A stretch of DNA of 48,231 nucleotides from positions 1 through 48,231 of the IMG/VR virus record IMGVR_UViG_3300028859_000030. One strand, 5' to 3'. Of the stretch, positions 7,377 through 14,601 are shown piece by piece. The DNA comes from a virus. Below the pieces are notes generated by a model that was given only the letters and a program-made list of their open reading frames with translations, was not told where the DNA came from and made no database searches. The stretch's first letter is position 1. The number at the start of each line of letters is the position of its first letter. A program made the translations under genes and the position numbers.

Positions 7377-7435
7377 ATAAAAGTTAACCCGGTGACTGCA
7401 AAGCAGCGCCCCAACCGAAAAGGACAAATTCAATT

Positions 7436-8080
7436 ATGAGTAATGTAGACACAAAGCTGTTCACTGTTGCCGGTACTTCACTTTCTAACGGTTCCTACAA
7501 GGCGCGTTTCGCGCAGGACGTTGCTGGACGTGTTAAGATGCTGGAGCGTTATGGCGACACCGATGTTGTACTGGTCGAGCTGCCCAATCCTATGACCAAG
7601 ACTGATGCCATTGCATTCCTGCAGGAAGCGAAGCCCGTGGGCGTTAATCTCGAAGCACTTGCCTCCAAGGAAACTTCATTGGTTGTGCGTAGCACTCCTC
7701 GCGCTACCAAGGCAACGAAGACCGATGAAGAGAAGGCTGCTGCGAAGCTCGCCAAGGAAACGGCAAAGGCCGCGAAGGTATTTGAGCGTGCCGCGGCAAA
7801 GGCAGCGAAGGAGCTCGCCCGTGCTAATGCAAAGATTGTGAAGGATGCCGAGAAGGCAACGAAGGCGGCCGCAAAGGCTGCTGCGAAGCCGGTTGCTCCC
7901 GTACTTCCGACGCCGGTCAAGCCGGTAGGTCCTGAGCCCATTGAGAAGCGTCCGGTTGCCGCCGACTCGCTGGTTACTACCATTGTCAATTCCGCTCGCA
8001 AGGGTCATTCGATCCGCGCCAAGGCGCAATCTGCACTAACCTCCACTCCCCAGGTTGCAACCGTCAACGACGTAGCCTAA
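7436..8080 (+). CDS. histone H1-like Lys/Ala-rich protein
   Basis: This 214-aa protein has two parts. Residues 1-85 form a small alpha/beta domain (LFTVAGTSLSNGSYKARFAQD, VVLVELPNPMTKTDAIAFLQE). Residues 86-150 are a low-complexity run of Ala, Lys and Glu/Arg (repeated KAAK and AAAKA units), like the tail of histone H1 or bacterial nucleoid proteins. A Pro-rich linker and a basic C terminus follow. The tail should bind nucleic acid. Codon use is noticeably GC-richer than neighbours, which would suit high expression. It has its own promoter, a structured leader and a strong terminator, so it is monocistronic. DNA compaction or masking is an inference. Confidence 0.7.
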   Translation: MSNVDTKLFTVAGTSLSNGSYKARFAQDVAGRVKMLERYGDTDVVLVELPNPMTKTDAIAFLQEAKPVGVNLEALASKETSLVVRSTPRATKATKTDEEKAAAKLAKETAKAAKVFERAAAKAAKELARANAKIVKDAEKATKAAAKAAAKPVAPVLPTPVKPVGPEPIEKRPVAADSLVTTIVNSARKGHSIRAKAQSALTSTPQVATVNDVA

Positions 8081-8096
8081 TTCGAAAATCAATTAA

Positions 8097-8130
8097 AATA
8101 ACGGGCTGACAGATTCAGCCCGTTATTTTT
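8097..8130 (+). terminator. intrinsic terminator
   Basis: A 13-bp perfect stem (AATAACGGGCTGA against its complement), a 5-nt loop and a run of T immediately after give a textbook terminator behind the H1-like gene. Confidence 0.92.
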
Positions 8131-8153
8131 ATGGTAATTCAAGGAAAAATCAT

Positions 8154-8369
8154 ATGAAGCTATTTTGGGGATTGATTGAAACCGCATCGCCGCATCGTCA
8201 TACGTTTGATAAAGATAAATGGAAACTTGTTTCGGAATTTAAATCTGTAAGAATATATCGCGATTCACTGTATAACGAACGGTCAGATGGGCATGTATTG
8301 CTCTACACGAATACCTGTCTTACCTGTGGGGATTTTCTAGAAAAGCAATTAGTTCAAATACCGGAATAG
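8154..8369 (+). CDS. small protein with a CxxC pair
   Basis: This 71-aa protein (MKLFWGLIETASPHRHTF...) starts after an AAGGAAAAATCAT ribosome binding site. Its C-terminal third contains a CLTCGDF motif. With the His residues near the N terminus (HRH), this could form a single zinc site. It is followed 12 bp later by another zinc-ribbon protein, and both precede thyX. Function unknown. Confidence 0.6.
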   Translation: MKLFWGLIETASPHRHTFDKDKWKLVSEFKSVRIYRDSLYNERSDGHVLLYTNTCLTCGDFLEKQLVQIPE

Positions 8370-8381
8370 AAGGCCATTTAA

Positions 8382-8606
8382 ATGGATAGACGATTTGTTA
8401 TGCAATGCGGCGCCTGTGGCGCACATCTTTATCGGAACTGTTGCAGTGGGTATGATCCGTACGACCGTTGTCCGGCTTGCAGCAAATTTTTGAATACCGG
8501 AAGTCGTTCGTTATCTCTTGTGCGTACTGAGCAATACGTATCTACATCGGTATGGTATAATCCAGGCACATGGTTTTCTGGTAAATGGGTACCAATTGTG
8601 AACTAA
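8382..8606 (+). CDS. small zinc-ribbon protein
   Basis: This 74-aa protein has two CxxC-type knuckles, CGACGAHLYRNCC and RCPACSKF, spaced as in a rubredoxin-like zinc ribbon (about residues 9-35). The C terminus is aromatic (WYNPGTWFSGKWVP). Such proteins often act as RNA-, DNA- or protein-binding adaptors. It lies between the CxxC protein and thyX in a tight same-strand run. Confidence 0.65.
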   Translation: MDRRFVMQCGACGAHLYRNCCSGYDPYDRCPACSKFLNTGSRSLSLVRTEQYVSTSVWYNPGTWFSGKWVPIVN

Positions 8607-8617
8607 GGACATTATAT

Positions 8618-9397
8618 ATGAGAATCATTAAACCCGTTGTTATCGTCGAAGACGACCTCGAAATGCTGTTGCCTAATGGAATGACATTGGCGCAACACAT
8701 GTTAAAGAAAATTGAAATGTTTTCCAGAAAGTGTTATAAATCAGAAGGTCGAATGACCGATGATTCCTATCTCACATTTCCCGGTAGACTTTTCAATACA
8801 AATCGGCATACCGGAATTGCCGAGCATCGAATGATTTCGTCGACATTCATTACAGATCGAGGAGTCTCCCACGAAGGCGTGCGTCACAGAATGGCGGCCT
8901 ACCTGCAGGAAAGTACAAGGTACGTTGATTATGCAAAAGAAGGCGAGTTAAATAAAGGTGCATCATATATTTTGCCACCGTGGGTTAATGAATATTCCTC
9001 AGATAACAATGATGATTGGGCAGAATTTGTTAGTGATACACGAGCCGATGATTCCCGATACGCAAAATGGCGGACTCGTGGGTGGACCCCAGAAAAGGCT
9101 CGGTATTGGCTTCCTCAAGGCGTGAAGACAGAATATGCTGCAAGTCTAAATTTAGGTAGCTGGTGGAATTTTTTCTATAAACGAACACCGGAAACTGCAC
9201 ATCCTTCAATGCGGCAGGTTGCAATTCCATTGCATCAATATTTTGTAAAACATCTTCCGCAATTTTTTGAAAAGTTAACGAATTATGTAGTAGTCGACGA
9301 TAGATTTTTGCACAAGGGACAATGGTATCCGATGGCGAAATTAGTTGTTAATCCGTATTACGACCAGGTTGAATTCGAAGAAGTATATTCAGAATAA
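8618..9397 (+). CDS. thyX: flavin-dependent thymidylate synthase ThyX
   Basis: This 259-aa protein contains the ThyX signature RHRX7S (Arg89-His90-Arg91 to Ser99, in HEGVRHRMAAYLQESTRY), which binds dUMP and FAD. ThyX methylates dUMP to dTMP using methylene-tetrahydrofolate and reduced flavin, and supplies thymidine for phage DNA synthesis. The C-terminal domain (ETAHPSMRQVAIPLHQYFVKHLP) fits the family. The start is the ATG after TAAGGACATTATAT; the longer frame from 8585 overlaps the zinc-ribbon gene. Length is typical. The following omega-like gene is 12 bp away in the same direction. Confidence 0.95.
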   Translation: MRIIKPVVIVEDDLEMLLPNGMTLAQHMLKKIEMFSRKCYKSEGRMTDDSYLTFPGRLFNTNRHTGIAEHRMISSTFITDRGVSHEGVRHRMAAYLQESTRYVDYAKEGELNKGASYILPPWVNEYSSDNNDDWAEFVSDTRADDSRYAKWRTRGWTPEKARYWLPQGVKTEYAASLNLGSWWNFFYKRTPETAHPSMRQVAIPLHQYFVKHLPQFFEKLTNYVVVDDRFLHKGQWYPMAKLVVNPYYDQVEFEEVYSE

Positions 9398-9409
9398 CAA
9401 AAGGAAAAA

Positions 9410-9700
9410 ATGTTAAACGAAAAAGAAAAAATCAAAACAATCCAATCACATTTAGAAAAGGTTGGTAGTAGATATCTGCTGGCAACAATGGTAATGGCCC
9501 GAACAAATCAGCTTATCAACGGAGCGTCGATTAAGCATGGACTTTCAAAAGAATTTAATCCGGGCCGAGAAGAAATACCTTTTTGCCGGCTACCAAAGAT
9601 TGCATTGGAAGAAATTCGAACCGGTAAATTAACGTGGAAGCATGTTTCAAATGAAAACGGGGCTCCGCCCGAGATCGAATCACCGGTATTTCACGAGTAG
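9410..9700 (+). CDS. RNA polymerase omega subunit-like protein
   Basis: This 96-aa protein matches the omega (RpoZ) pattern. An N-terminal helix is followed by KVGSRYLLATMVMARTNQLINGA (residues 17-39, like the NRF-LV-AA-RARQ-GG helix of omega), and then LPKIALEEIRTGKLTW (61-76), like the family's T-IAL-EI--G. Omega helps fold and stabilise beta-prime. A phage copy could replace the host subunit or modify the polymerase. It is shorter at the C terminus than many cellular omegas and has a longer loop (GLSKEFNPGREE) in the middle. It lies between thyX and a phosphoesterase. The assignment is by motif only. Confidence 0.7.
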   Translation: MLNEKEKIKTIQSHLEKVGSRYLLATMVMARTNQLINGASIKHGLSKEFNPGREEIPFCRLPKIALEEIRTGKLTWKHVSNENGAPPEIESPVFHE

Positions 9701-9748
9701 AAACTATCGGAAATATTTCCGTTAACATTTATACCGAGAGGAAAAAGT

Positions 9749-10360
9749 ATGCTGCTAATTGGTGACGTACATGGAAAATTTAAGGAATGCAAAAAGATTG
9801 TAACGGAAAATCCCGGCAAGACAATTATTCAGGTGGGGGATTTTGGTGTCGGTTTTCCAGGGCAATCTACGCTTCCAACTTTCCCTGAAAATTTTTATTT
9901 TATTCGCGGAAATCATGATAACCCCGCAGTAGCAAGAGCACACCCCAATTATCTGGGTGATTATGGTGTTAAAATTATCGATGATCGAAAAGTATTTTAC
10001 TTGTCTGGCGCTTGGAGTATCGATCAAAGATTTCGCCGATCGGGATTAACCTGGTGGTACGATGAAGAGCTTTCGATTAAGGAACTCGAAGATGCATTTG
10101 AACTTTATATCAATGAACGACCAGAAATTGTGCTCTCACATGATTGCCCCACGAAAGTAGCAGCGCACATTTTACTTCGGCATTCATTGTATGGCAATCC
10201 GGAAGTTTATCCGACTCGAACAGGGCAAGCACTGTCCGCAATGTTTTCGGCATATCAGCCGAAATATTGGAATTTTGGGCATTACCATGCCGACTGGGAA
10301 AAGACAATTGAAGGCACAGAGTTTCAATGTCTAAATGAACTTTCGATTTCAGAACTGTAA
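9749..10360 (+). CDS. calcineurin-like metallophosphoesterase
   Basis: This 203-aa protein has all the metal-binding motifs in order: GDVHG (residues 5-9), GDFG, GNHD, SHD and GHYH near the C terminus. These bind a di-metal centre for phosphoester hydrolysis. Phage members of the family act as phosphodiesterases or protein/nucleotide phosphatases. The substrate cannot be told from sequence. The ribosome binding site is GAGAGGAAAAAGT. It is the last gene of the thyX run; a new promoter follows. Confidence 0.9.
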   Translation: MLLIGDVHGKFKECKKIVTENPGKTIIQVGDFGVGFPGQSTLPTFPENFYFIRGNHDNPAVARAHPNYLGDYGVKIIDDRKVFYLSGAWSIDQRFRRSGLTWWYDEELSIKELEDAFELYINERPEIVLSHDCPTKVAAHILLRHSLYGNPEVYPTRTGQALSAMFSAYQPKYWNFGHYHADWEKTIEGTEFQCLNELSISEL

Positions 10361-10389
10361 ACAGTTTATAGCAAAGACTTTATATTCGG

Positions 10390-10418
10390 TTGACATTTAG
10401 ACTGATATTTGTTATACT
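10390..10418 (+). promoter_or_regulatory. sigma70-type promoter
   Basis: TTGACA, a 17-nt spacer and TATACT lie 20 bp upstream of a small membrane-protein gene. The leader TATTTAAGTAAGGAG resembles the TATTTCAGTGAGG leader elsewhere in the window. Confidence 0.85.
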
Positions 10419-10438
10419 TATTTAAGTAAGGAGATCAA

Positions 10439-10633
10439 ATGAATTTAATTTTAGGTGCAATTGTTTGGATTGTATTCGGAGGAATTGCGCTTGTGTCCTT
10501 TGGTTTTTTGATGTTTTTGATTAGCCAATTGGCCGGATGTTTTCATTGGACTCCCGAACAACGAGCAGCTAATTTTGCTGGCATTGTTGCTGGATTTGTT
10601 CTTTATAAAACCTTAAGAAATCGGAGAAAATAA
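10439..10633 (+). CDS. small membrane protein, two helices
   Basis: This 64-aa protein has a hydrophobic N-terminal segment (about residues 3-30, including IVWIVFGGIALVSFGFLMFL) and a second, weaker one (AANFAGIVAGFVLYKTL, about 43-58), ending in a basic RNRRK. It should sit in the inner membrane. It has its own promoter and an AAGGAG ribosome binding site. Its stop overlaps the ATG of the next gene (TAATG), so the two are coupled. Confidence 0.7.
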   Translation: MNLILGAIVWIVFGGIALVSFGFLMFLISQLAGCFHWTPEQRAANFAGIVAGFVLYKTLRNRRK

Positions 10634-10818
10634 TGTCGAAGCGTAAAAAGGATGTTTTCAGTGCTGTTGCTCAAGTGAAATCGAATGCCCGAGATCGTAT
10701 TGGTACACCTAAGGCTTCGTTTGCAATCACACCAAAGCATGAAAAACCCGCTCGTTATAAGACTTCTATGCGAGATCTTATTGCCAAGGCCAACGATGAG
10801 GACCACGATACCGATTAA
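10633..10818 (+). CDS. small basic hypothetical protein
   Basis: This 61-aa protein (MSKRKKDVFSAVAQVKSNARDRIG...) is lysine/arginine-rich except for an acidic DEDHDTD tail. It overlaps the stop of the membrane-protein gene by one base. The N-terminal basic helix could bind nucleic acid, but no family is recognised. Confidence 0.6.
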   Translation: MSKRKKDVFSAVAQVKSNARDRIGTPKASFAITPKHEKPARYKTSMRDLIAKANDEDHDTD

Positions 10819-10822
10819 GTCA

Positions 10823-10947
10823 TTGATTTAAAAGGGTCGATATATTATAATTCCCCCACCAGGGCCCCAATATGGGCCCGTTGTGGTCTGGTATGGCGGA
10901 ATTGAATCAGGGCATACTGGGGTGATTTAAGTCCTTTGTTTTCAACC
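10823..10947. repeat. dispersed intergenic repeat, copy 2 (inverted)
   Basis: This is the reverse-complement copy of the element at 6638-6762. It starts TTGATTTAAAAGGGTCGAT, contains CAGGGCCCCAAT in the middle and ends CCTTTGTTTTCAACC. It occupies most of the gap between 10818 and the promoter at 10960. Like copy 1, it lies immediately upstream of a near-consensus sigma70-type promoter. Confidence 0.7.
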
Positions 10948-10959
10948 AGTAATTTTCTC

Positions 10960-10988
10960 TTGACAAACTAACCGAAAGTTGATATACT
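10960..10988 (+). promoter_or_regulatory. sigma70-type promoter, leaderless arrangement
   Basis: TTGACA (10960-10965), a 17-nt spacer and TATACT (10983-10988) lie exactly six bases before the ATG at 10995. Transcription is expected to begin at the start codon. No ribosome binding site precedes it. Confidence 0.85.
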
Positions 10989-10994
10989 TTAAGC

Positions 10995-12314
10995 ATGGTT
11001 GAGATGAATCACAATGCGATGGTAGCACTAGTCACCCTTAAGAATGCGGGATTTGAATCCTACTTCGCGGGTGGTTGCGTGCGAGATTCACTGTTGAATC
11101 TTCCGGTTCATGATTGGGATCTGGCCACGAGTGCAACTCCTGATCAGGTCACCGAATTGTTTTCTACCTCGAAATTGGTTGGTAAGAATTTTGGCGTTTC
11201 GGTTGTTAATGTGAATGGTGAGCAGTTCGAAGTTGCAACCTTCCGCGAGGATGGTGCGTATTCTGACAATCGCCGCCCGGATTCTGTTAAGTTTACAACG
11301 GATCCTAGGGAAGATGTTAAGCGCCGTGATTTTACAGTCAATGCACTTCTGATGGACGAATCGGGCAAGGTATTTGACTTTGTTAATGGCCTTGCCGACC
11401 TCGAAAATAAGGTTTTGCGCACGGTCGGCAATCCTAGCGATCGGTTTCAAGAAGATGCTTTGCGCCTGCTGCGAGCCGTTCGATTTGCAGCTCGTTTGGG
11501 GTTCATGCTTGATCCGCTTACCGTGTCCGCAATGACATTGCGTTCGAAGGATGTTACGACTTTGCCCGCTGATCGTGTTGCTGGTGAACTGGCAAAGATT
11601 CTTACTGGCGGTAATGTACAGGTAGCTTTTCAGACAATGGACACCACCGGTTTGCTAGTTCATTTTATGCCGGAACTGTGCAATATGCATGGGGTTACGC
11701 AGAATTCAATGTGGCATCCGGAAGGCGATGTGTGGCAGCATACAATGAAGATGCTTTCTATGCTCGAATCCGGCTGCTCTCTTACGTTGGCGCTTGCAAC
11801 CTTGCTTCACGATGTAGGGAAGCCGGTCACAGCAAAGACAAATGAAAAGACCGGACATAATCAGTTTCACGGGCATGAGCACGTTGGGGCTCGTATGGCT
11901 GAACGGCTGCTTCGTGATTTTCGGTTTTCAAATGAAGTTGTCGGCACGGTGTCGTCTTTGGTTGAAAATCATATGCGGTTTTTTAACACGGAAAAGATGT
12001 CGTTGTCAAAGATGAAGCGGTTTGTTCGTATGGAAAATTTTTCTGAACTGCTTGAACTTAACCGGGTTGACAGCCTTGGTAGTAATGGCGATCTCACCGC
12101 AAACAATTTTTGCCGTGGGTTTCGCGACAACATGAAGGATGAACTTCATCCCGTTCGTTTGCTCACCGGAAACGATTTGCTTGCTATGGGATTTAAGGCA
12201 GGCCCGGTATTCAAGACTTTGCTAGAAGCGGTCGAAACTGCTCAACTCGAAGGCGTAGTTACTACAAGGGAAGAAGCGGTAGCGTTGGTTACCGCTTCTT
12301 CCGGAAAGGTATAA
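10995..12314 (+). CDS. cca: tRNA nucleotidyltransferase / CCA-adding enzyme with HD domain
   Basis: This 439-aa protein follows the bacterial class II layout. The nucleotidyltransferase head has GGCVRD (about residues 26-31) and DWDLAT (about 40-45, carrying the catalytic Asp pair), then RRDFTVNALLMD. EDALRLLRAVRFAARLGF marks the neck. An HD phosphohydrolase domain begins near residue 250, with LLHDVGKP around 268-275. Such enzymes add or repair the 3' CCA of tRNAs, or polyadenylate RNA. This matters here because the phage tmRNA at 15.3-15.7 kb does not encode CCA. Codon use is somewhat GC-richer than neighbours. The gene appears to be leaderless. Poly(A) polymerase activity cannot be excluded from sequence. 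Confidence 0.93.
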   Translation: MVEMNHNAMVALVTLKNAGFESYFAGGCVRDSLLNLPVHDWDLATSATPDQVTELFSTSKLVGKNFGVSVVNVNGEQFEVATFREDGAYSDNRRPDSVKFTTDPREDVKRRDFTVNALLMDESGKVFDFVNGLADLENKVLRTVGNPSDRFQEDALRLLRAVRFAARLGFMLDPLTVSAMTLRSKDVTTLPADRVAGELAKILTGGNVQVAFQTMDTTGLLVHFMPELCNMHGVTQNSMWHPEGDVWQHTMKMLSMLESGCSLTLALATLLHDVGKPVTAKTNEKTGHNQFHGHEHVGARMAERLLRDFRFSNEVVGTVSSLVENHMRFFNTEKMSLSKMKRFVRMENFSELLELNRVDSLGSNGDLTANNFCRGFRDNMKDELHPVRLLTGNDLLAMGFKAGPVFKTLLEAVETAQLEGVVTTREEAVALVTASSGKV

Positions 12315-12317
12315 TCT

Positions 12318-12518
12318 GTGGCTGAAACCTACAAAATCGTTCGGTATTATGCTGATTCCAATAAGCGGAAACGAACCATGTATCGAGGATATACTTTGGA
12401 GCAAGCACAAGAATGGTGCAAGCGTGAAGATACTAGTTCGGCGACCACGCAAACCCCGTCTGGTAAGGAGGCAACTCGCCGAATGGGTCCGTGGTTTGAA
12501 GGATATGAAAAGGAATAA
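12318..12518 (+). CDS. conserved small phage protein
   Basis: This 66-aa protein starts at GTG three bases after the cca stop, so it probably shares that transcript. The sequence (AETYKIVRYYADSNKRK..., GYTLEQAQEWCKREDTSS, RRMGPWFEGYEKE) matches a widespread small hypothetical protein of phages and actinobacteria that I recognise by its R-YY, TLEEAQ-HC---TSS and GPWFDGY blocks. Function is unknown. Confidence 0.75.
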   Translation: MAETYKIVRYYADSNKRKRTMYRGYTLEQAQEWCKREDTSSATTQTPSGKEATRRMGPWFEGYEKE

Positions 12519-12554
12519 ATGCCTCATTACTGAGGCAGAAATGGATGTGTTTGA

Positions 12555-12839
12555 ATGAGTCATTACGGTAAAAATATGAAGGTTAAAAAGACCGTTGTTG
12601 TTTCGTGTTTCGGAAAAAATTACGTAACATCGAAAGGCCTGGGATCAGTATTAGCGGACCAGGCGGCCTCCCGAGTTCTTGAGCGGATTCGATTTAACGT
12701 GCAACTATATGGAACGCCGAATTACTCGAACCGCCACGAAAACTTTTTAGCTCTTTGGAGAAAGAATCATGCGCGTGTTCGCGCCAAGTTTTATCGTCGT
12801 GCATTACCTATTTTGAAGAAATTGTTTGAAGAGGAATAA
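12555..12839 (+). CDS. small basic hypothetical protein
   Basis: This 94-aa protein (MSHYGKNMKVKKTVVVSCFG...) is strongly basic, with an Arg/His-rich second half (NRHENFLALWRKNHARVRAKFYRRALPILKKL). A nucleic-acid-binding role would fit the charge, but no family is recognised. The ATG could also be taken at codon 8 (MKVKK). Its stop codon directly precedes the ATG of the next gene. Confidence 0.6.
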   Translation: MSHYGKNMKVKKTVVVSCFGKNYVTSKGLGSVLADQAASRVLERIRFNVQLYGTPNYSNRHENFLALWRKNHARVRAKFYRRALPILKKLFEEE

Positions 12840-13046
12840 ATGCCTGATTTTTACGAACTAACAGGAACGAAGAATAAAAACCCACTATATCGAATTGTAG
12901 TTCAGTCTAGATATTCGGACGACGAATCTTCGGCCTTCGGTAGGAGGATAGTAGTTCAGTATTATCGATTTTATGGGAAGAATTCTCTTAAGGAAGCCGA
13001 AGAGTTTATTCGAGATCGTAATTTGATTGAACGATTTTCTCTATAA
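12840..13046 (+). CDS. small protein of the 'EAE...LSE' family, member 1
   Basis: This 68-aa protein ends SLKEAEEFIRDRNLIERFSL. The same C-terminal pattern (K/E-EA-E, six to eight residues, then L-I-E/K-L-S-E) closes at least five other small proteins between 13.4 and 16.7 kb. The body is strand-rich with aromatic residues (YRIVVQSRYSDDES, IVVQYYRFYGKN), like a compact single domain. It begins directly after the upstream stop, so translation is coupled. Confidence 0.6.
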   Translation: MPDFYELTGTKNKNPLYRIVVQSRYSDDESSAFGRRIVVQYYRFYGKNSLKEAEEFIRDRNLIERFSL

Positions 13047-13060
13047 TTTTGGGATGTTGC

Positions 13061-13089
13061 TTGACTTTTCATGCTAAATAGTTTACACT
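13061..13089 (+). promoter_or_regulatory. sigma70-type promoter
   Basis: TTGACT, a 17-nt spacer and TACACT precede the gene at 13125. The ribosome binding site CAGGAAGCAGGACATT follows. Confidence 0.75.
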
Positions 13090-13124
13090 GGTAATGTGAG
13101 TAAAATCACAGGAAGCAGGACATT

Positions 13125-13415
13125 ATGAACTGGATGAACGAAATTGATTCTGAAATCGCTATTAAAATTCGTGAAGCAGGTAATCATGTAATTGTTGTAC
13201 CTGCGCAAAACAGTTCTGCGCCCATTGATACCTTCGATGTTTATAATGGCGCAACAAATGAATTTATCGCAATTGATGTACCCGAGCAAACAGCCCGCGA
13301 GCTTTCCGCAATCTGGAATGGTCTATTAGATAATGGCGAGCAAGTTTCCAATATTCGAAAAATTAATCTTGCGTGGTTAACTGGTGTTCCTGCGGGAAAG
13401 CGATATGCAAGGTAA
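13125..13415 (+). CDS. small hypothetical protein
   Basis: This 96-aa protein (MNWMNEIDSEIAIKIREAGN...) has alternating strands and helices and no known motif. It has its own promoter and a GGA ribosome binding site. Its 3' end overlaps the start of the next small frame by 11 bases in a different frame. Confidence 0.6.
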   Translation: MNWMNEIDSEIAIKIREAGNHVIVVPAQNSSAPIDTFDVYNGATNEFIAIDVPEQTARELSAIWNGLLDNGEQVSNIRKINLAWLTGVPAGKRYAR

Positions 13416-13645
13416 GAAGAAAATTTCTTTAAACTTTGCATTTGGTAAGATTTGTAGGCCGCCTATCTGGGATGGGTATCGCGCCGCATTTAAATTGTTG
13501 CCGAAGGAAAATGAAAAATATCCTGTGGAAATTAAACATTATGATATAAAAACCGGTATGCTTATTGCCCCCGGTGACATATGCAATATATGATTCATTG
13601 AAAGAAGCCGAATCAGCGATTTTAATCGAAAGCTTATCAGAATAA
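13405..13645 (+). pseudogene. 'EAE...LSE' family member broken by a +1 frameshift
   Basis: From the ATG at 13405 the frame runs 62 codons (MQGKKKISLNFAFGKICRPP...) and stops at 13593. In the next frame the sequence continues without a gap as YAIYDSLKEAESAILIESLSE and stops at 13645, giving the family's C-terminal signature. Removing one C from the run of five at 13567-13572 joins the two frames. This is either a real inactivating or programmed frameshift or a homopolymer sequencing error. If joined, the protein would be about 79 aa, the usual size of the family. Confidence 0.6.
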
Positions 13646-13656
13646 GAAAGGATATT

Positions 13657-13824
13657 ATGAAGCAGAAGACATCTGAATTTGAAACGACCAAGGCCGCCCT
13701 TGATTTTATTGATTCTCTCAGAAAAGAAAAAGTTGCCGGATATCTAAATTTGTCAAAAAATAAAGATGGCAGTTATGCCTGGTTGGTGACGTACACTCCC
13801 AAGAAAGGTATGAAATTTGAATAG
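13657..13824 (+). CDS. 55-aa hypothetical protein
   Basis: This small frame follows a GAAAGGATATT ribosome binding site. The product (MKQKTSEFETTKAALDFIDSL...) has an N-terminal helix and a C-terminal strand pair (GYLNLSKNKDGSYAWLVTYTPKK). The form resembles a beta-alpha single domain of the size seen in neighbouring small genes. No family is recognised. Confidence 0.5.
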   Translation: MKQKTSEFETTKAALDFIDSLRKEKVAGYLNLSKNKDGSYAWLVTYTPKKGMKFE

Positions 13825-14044
13825 GTGTGATAAATCCGAGGTGAATTACCACTTCATTGTGAAAACTTCCTTGAAGATCGTTAAAGATGATCGGGTAGAT
13901 AATAAATGGAACGTTATTAAAACCTACGATTTTTCAAATAGTCGAAATCCATGCGACGAGTGTATTCCTCCTACGGTTATTCATTCGTGCTCTACAAAAA
14001 AGGAAGCAGAAGATTGGTTATTGCTCGAAAGATTAAGTATGTAG
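13817..14044 (+). CDS. small protein of the 'EAE...LSE' family, member 3
   Basis: This 75-aa frame starts at TTG 13817, overlapping the previous stop; a GTG at about 13841 is an alternative. The C terminus STKKEAEDWLLLERLSM carries the family signature. A CDECIPP segment gives one CxxC pair. A hairpin follows 8 bp after the stop. The start is uncertain. Confidence 0.55.
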   Translation: MNRCDKSEVNYHFIVKTSLKIVKDDRVDNKWNVIKTYDFSNSRNPCDECIPPTVIHSCSTKKEAEDWLLLERLSM

Positions 14045-14315
14045 TAATAAGTCCGAATCCTTTCTGATTCGGTGGTGGAGGCGGCGCATGTTGATTATCG
14101 CTTCGTGCGCCCCCAATTTTAAATATGAAAAATAATATGATTTTATGCAGTTGATTTAAAAGAATTAAGATGGTATCGAGCTCGAGGATAGAAATCGATA
14201 TCCTGAATGGAGTATCACCGATTGCAAATATTCTTAAATTAGACTTATTTAAGGTGTATCATATTTGTAAGGCGCAAATACCAACGTTCGATATCTTCTT
14301 AATATTAGGAGTGAT
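14045..14315 (+). other. 271-bp gap with two hairpins and no clear gene
   Basis: Right after the preceding stop lies a 7-bp hairpin (CCGAATC against GATTCGG, 14053-14072). A second stem (GGCGCA 14083-14088 with TGCGCC 14106-14111) is followed by CCCAATTTT, and may be a terminator. A weak promoter-like pair (TTAAAT, 17 nt, TATCAT) lies near 14235-14265. No reading frame longer than about 15 codons with a plausible ribosome binding site is present. Confidence 0.45.
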
Positions 14316-14597
14316 ATGCGACAATTTTTAATCGATTTTCTGAAAGCAGTAGAAGCCGATATTCCGCCGCCGGCGCGTTGCCATCATGTATTGACCTACG
14401 CTAGATATGGTAGTAATGACACCGGTTGGGAAGATAAGCTCGCTCTTCAAATTAATGATGCCGGAGATTTTAAGTGCTTTTTCCTAGAGGATTCCGACTT
14501 GTTAGATATACCTAAATTAATAATCGAAATTAAAGAGAGTTTGAATTCATCAGACACCGGCCAATTAGGTGTTAGTATTGGGCAATATGTAAAATAA
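14316..14597 (+). CDS. small hypothetical protein
   Basis: This 93-aa protein (MRQFLIDFLKAVEADIPPPARCHH...) starts after TTAGGAGTGAT, a good ribosome binding site. It has an N-terminal helix, a strand-rich centre (WEDKLALQINDAGDFKCFFLED) and a C-terminal helix. No family is recognised. A promoter for the following GIY-YIG gene begins five bases after its stop. Confidence 0.65.
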   Translation: MRQFLIDFLKAVEADIPPPARCHHVLTYARYGSNDTGWEDKLALQINDAGDFKCFFLEDSDLLDIPKLIIEIKESLNSSDTGQLGVSIGQYVK

Positions 14598-14601
14598 GTT
14601 G

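Noticed and set aside
7549-8001. 150-aa minus-strand frame opposite the H1-like gene
   Set aside because: Low-complexity Ala/Phe/Ser product arises from the complement of the Ala/Lys tail; the plus-strand gene has promoter, RBS and terminator.
12349-12558. 69-aa frame in the gene at 12318
   Set aside because: Out of frame with a widely conserved small phage protein; no ribosome binding site.
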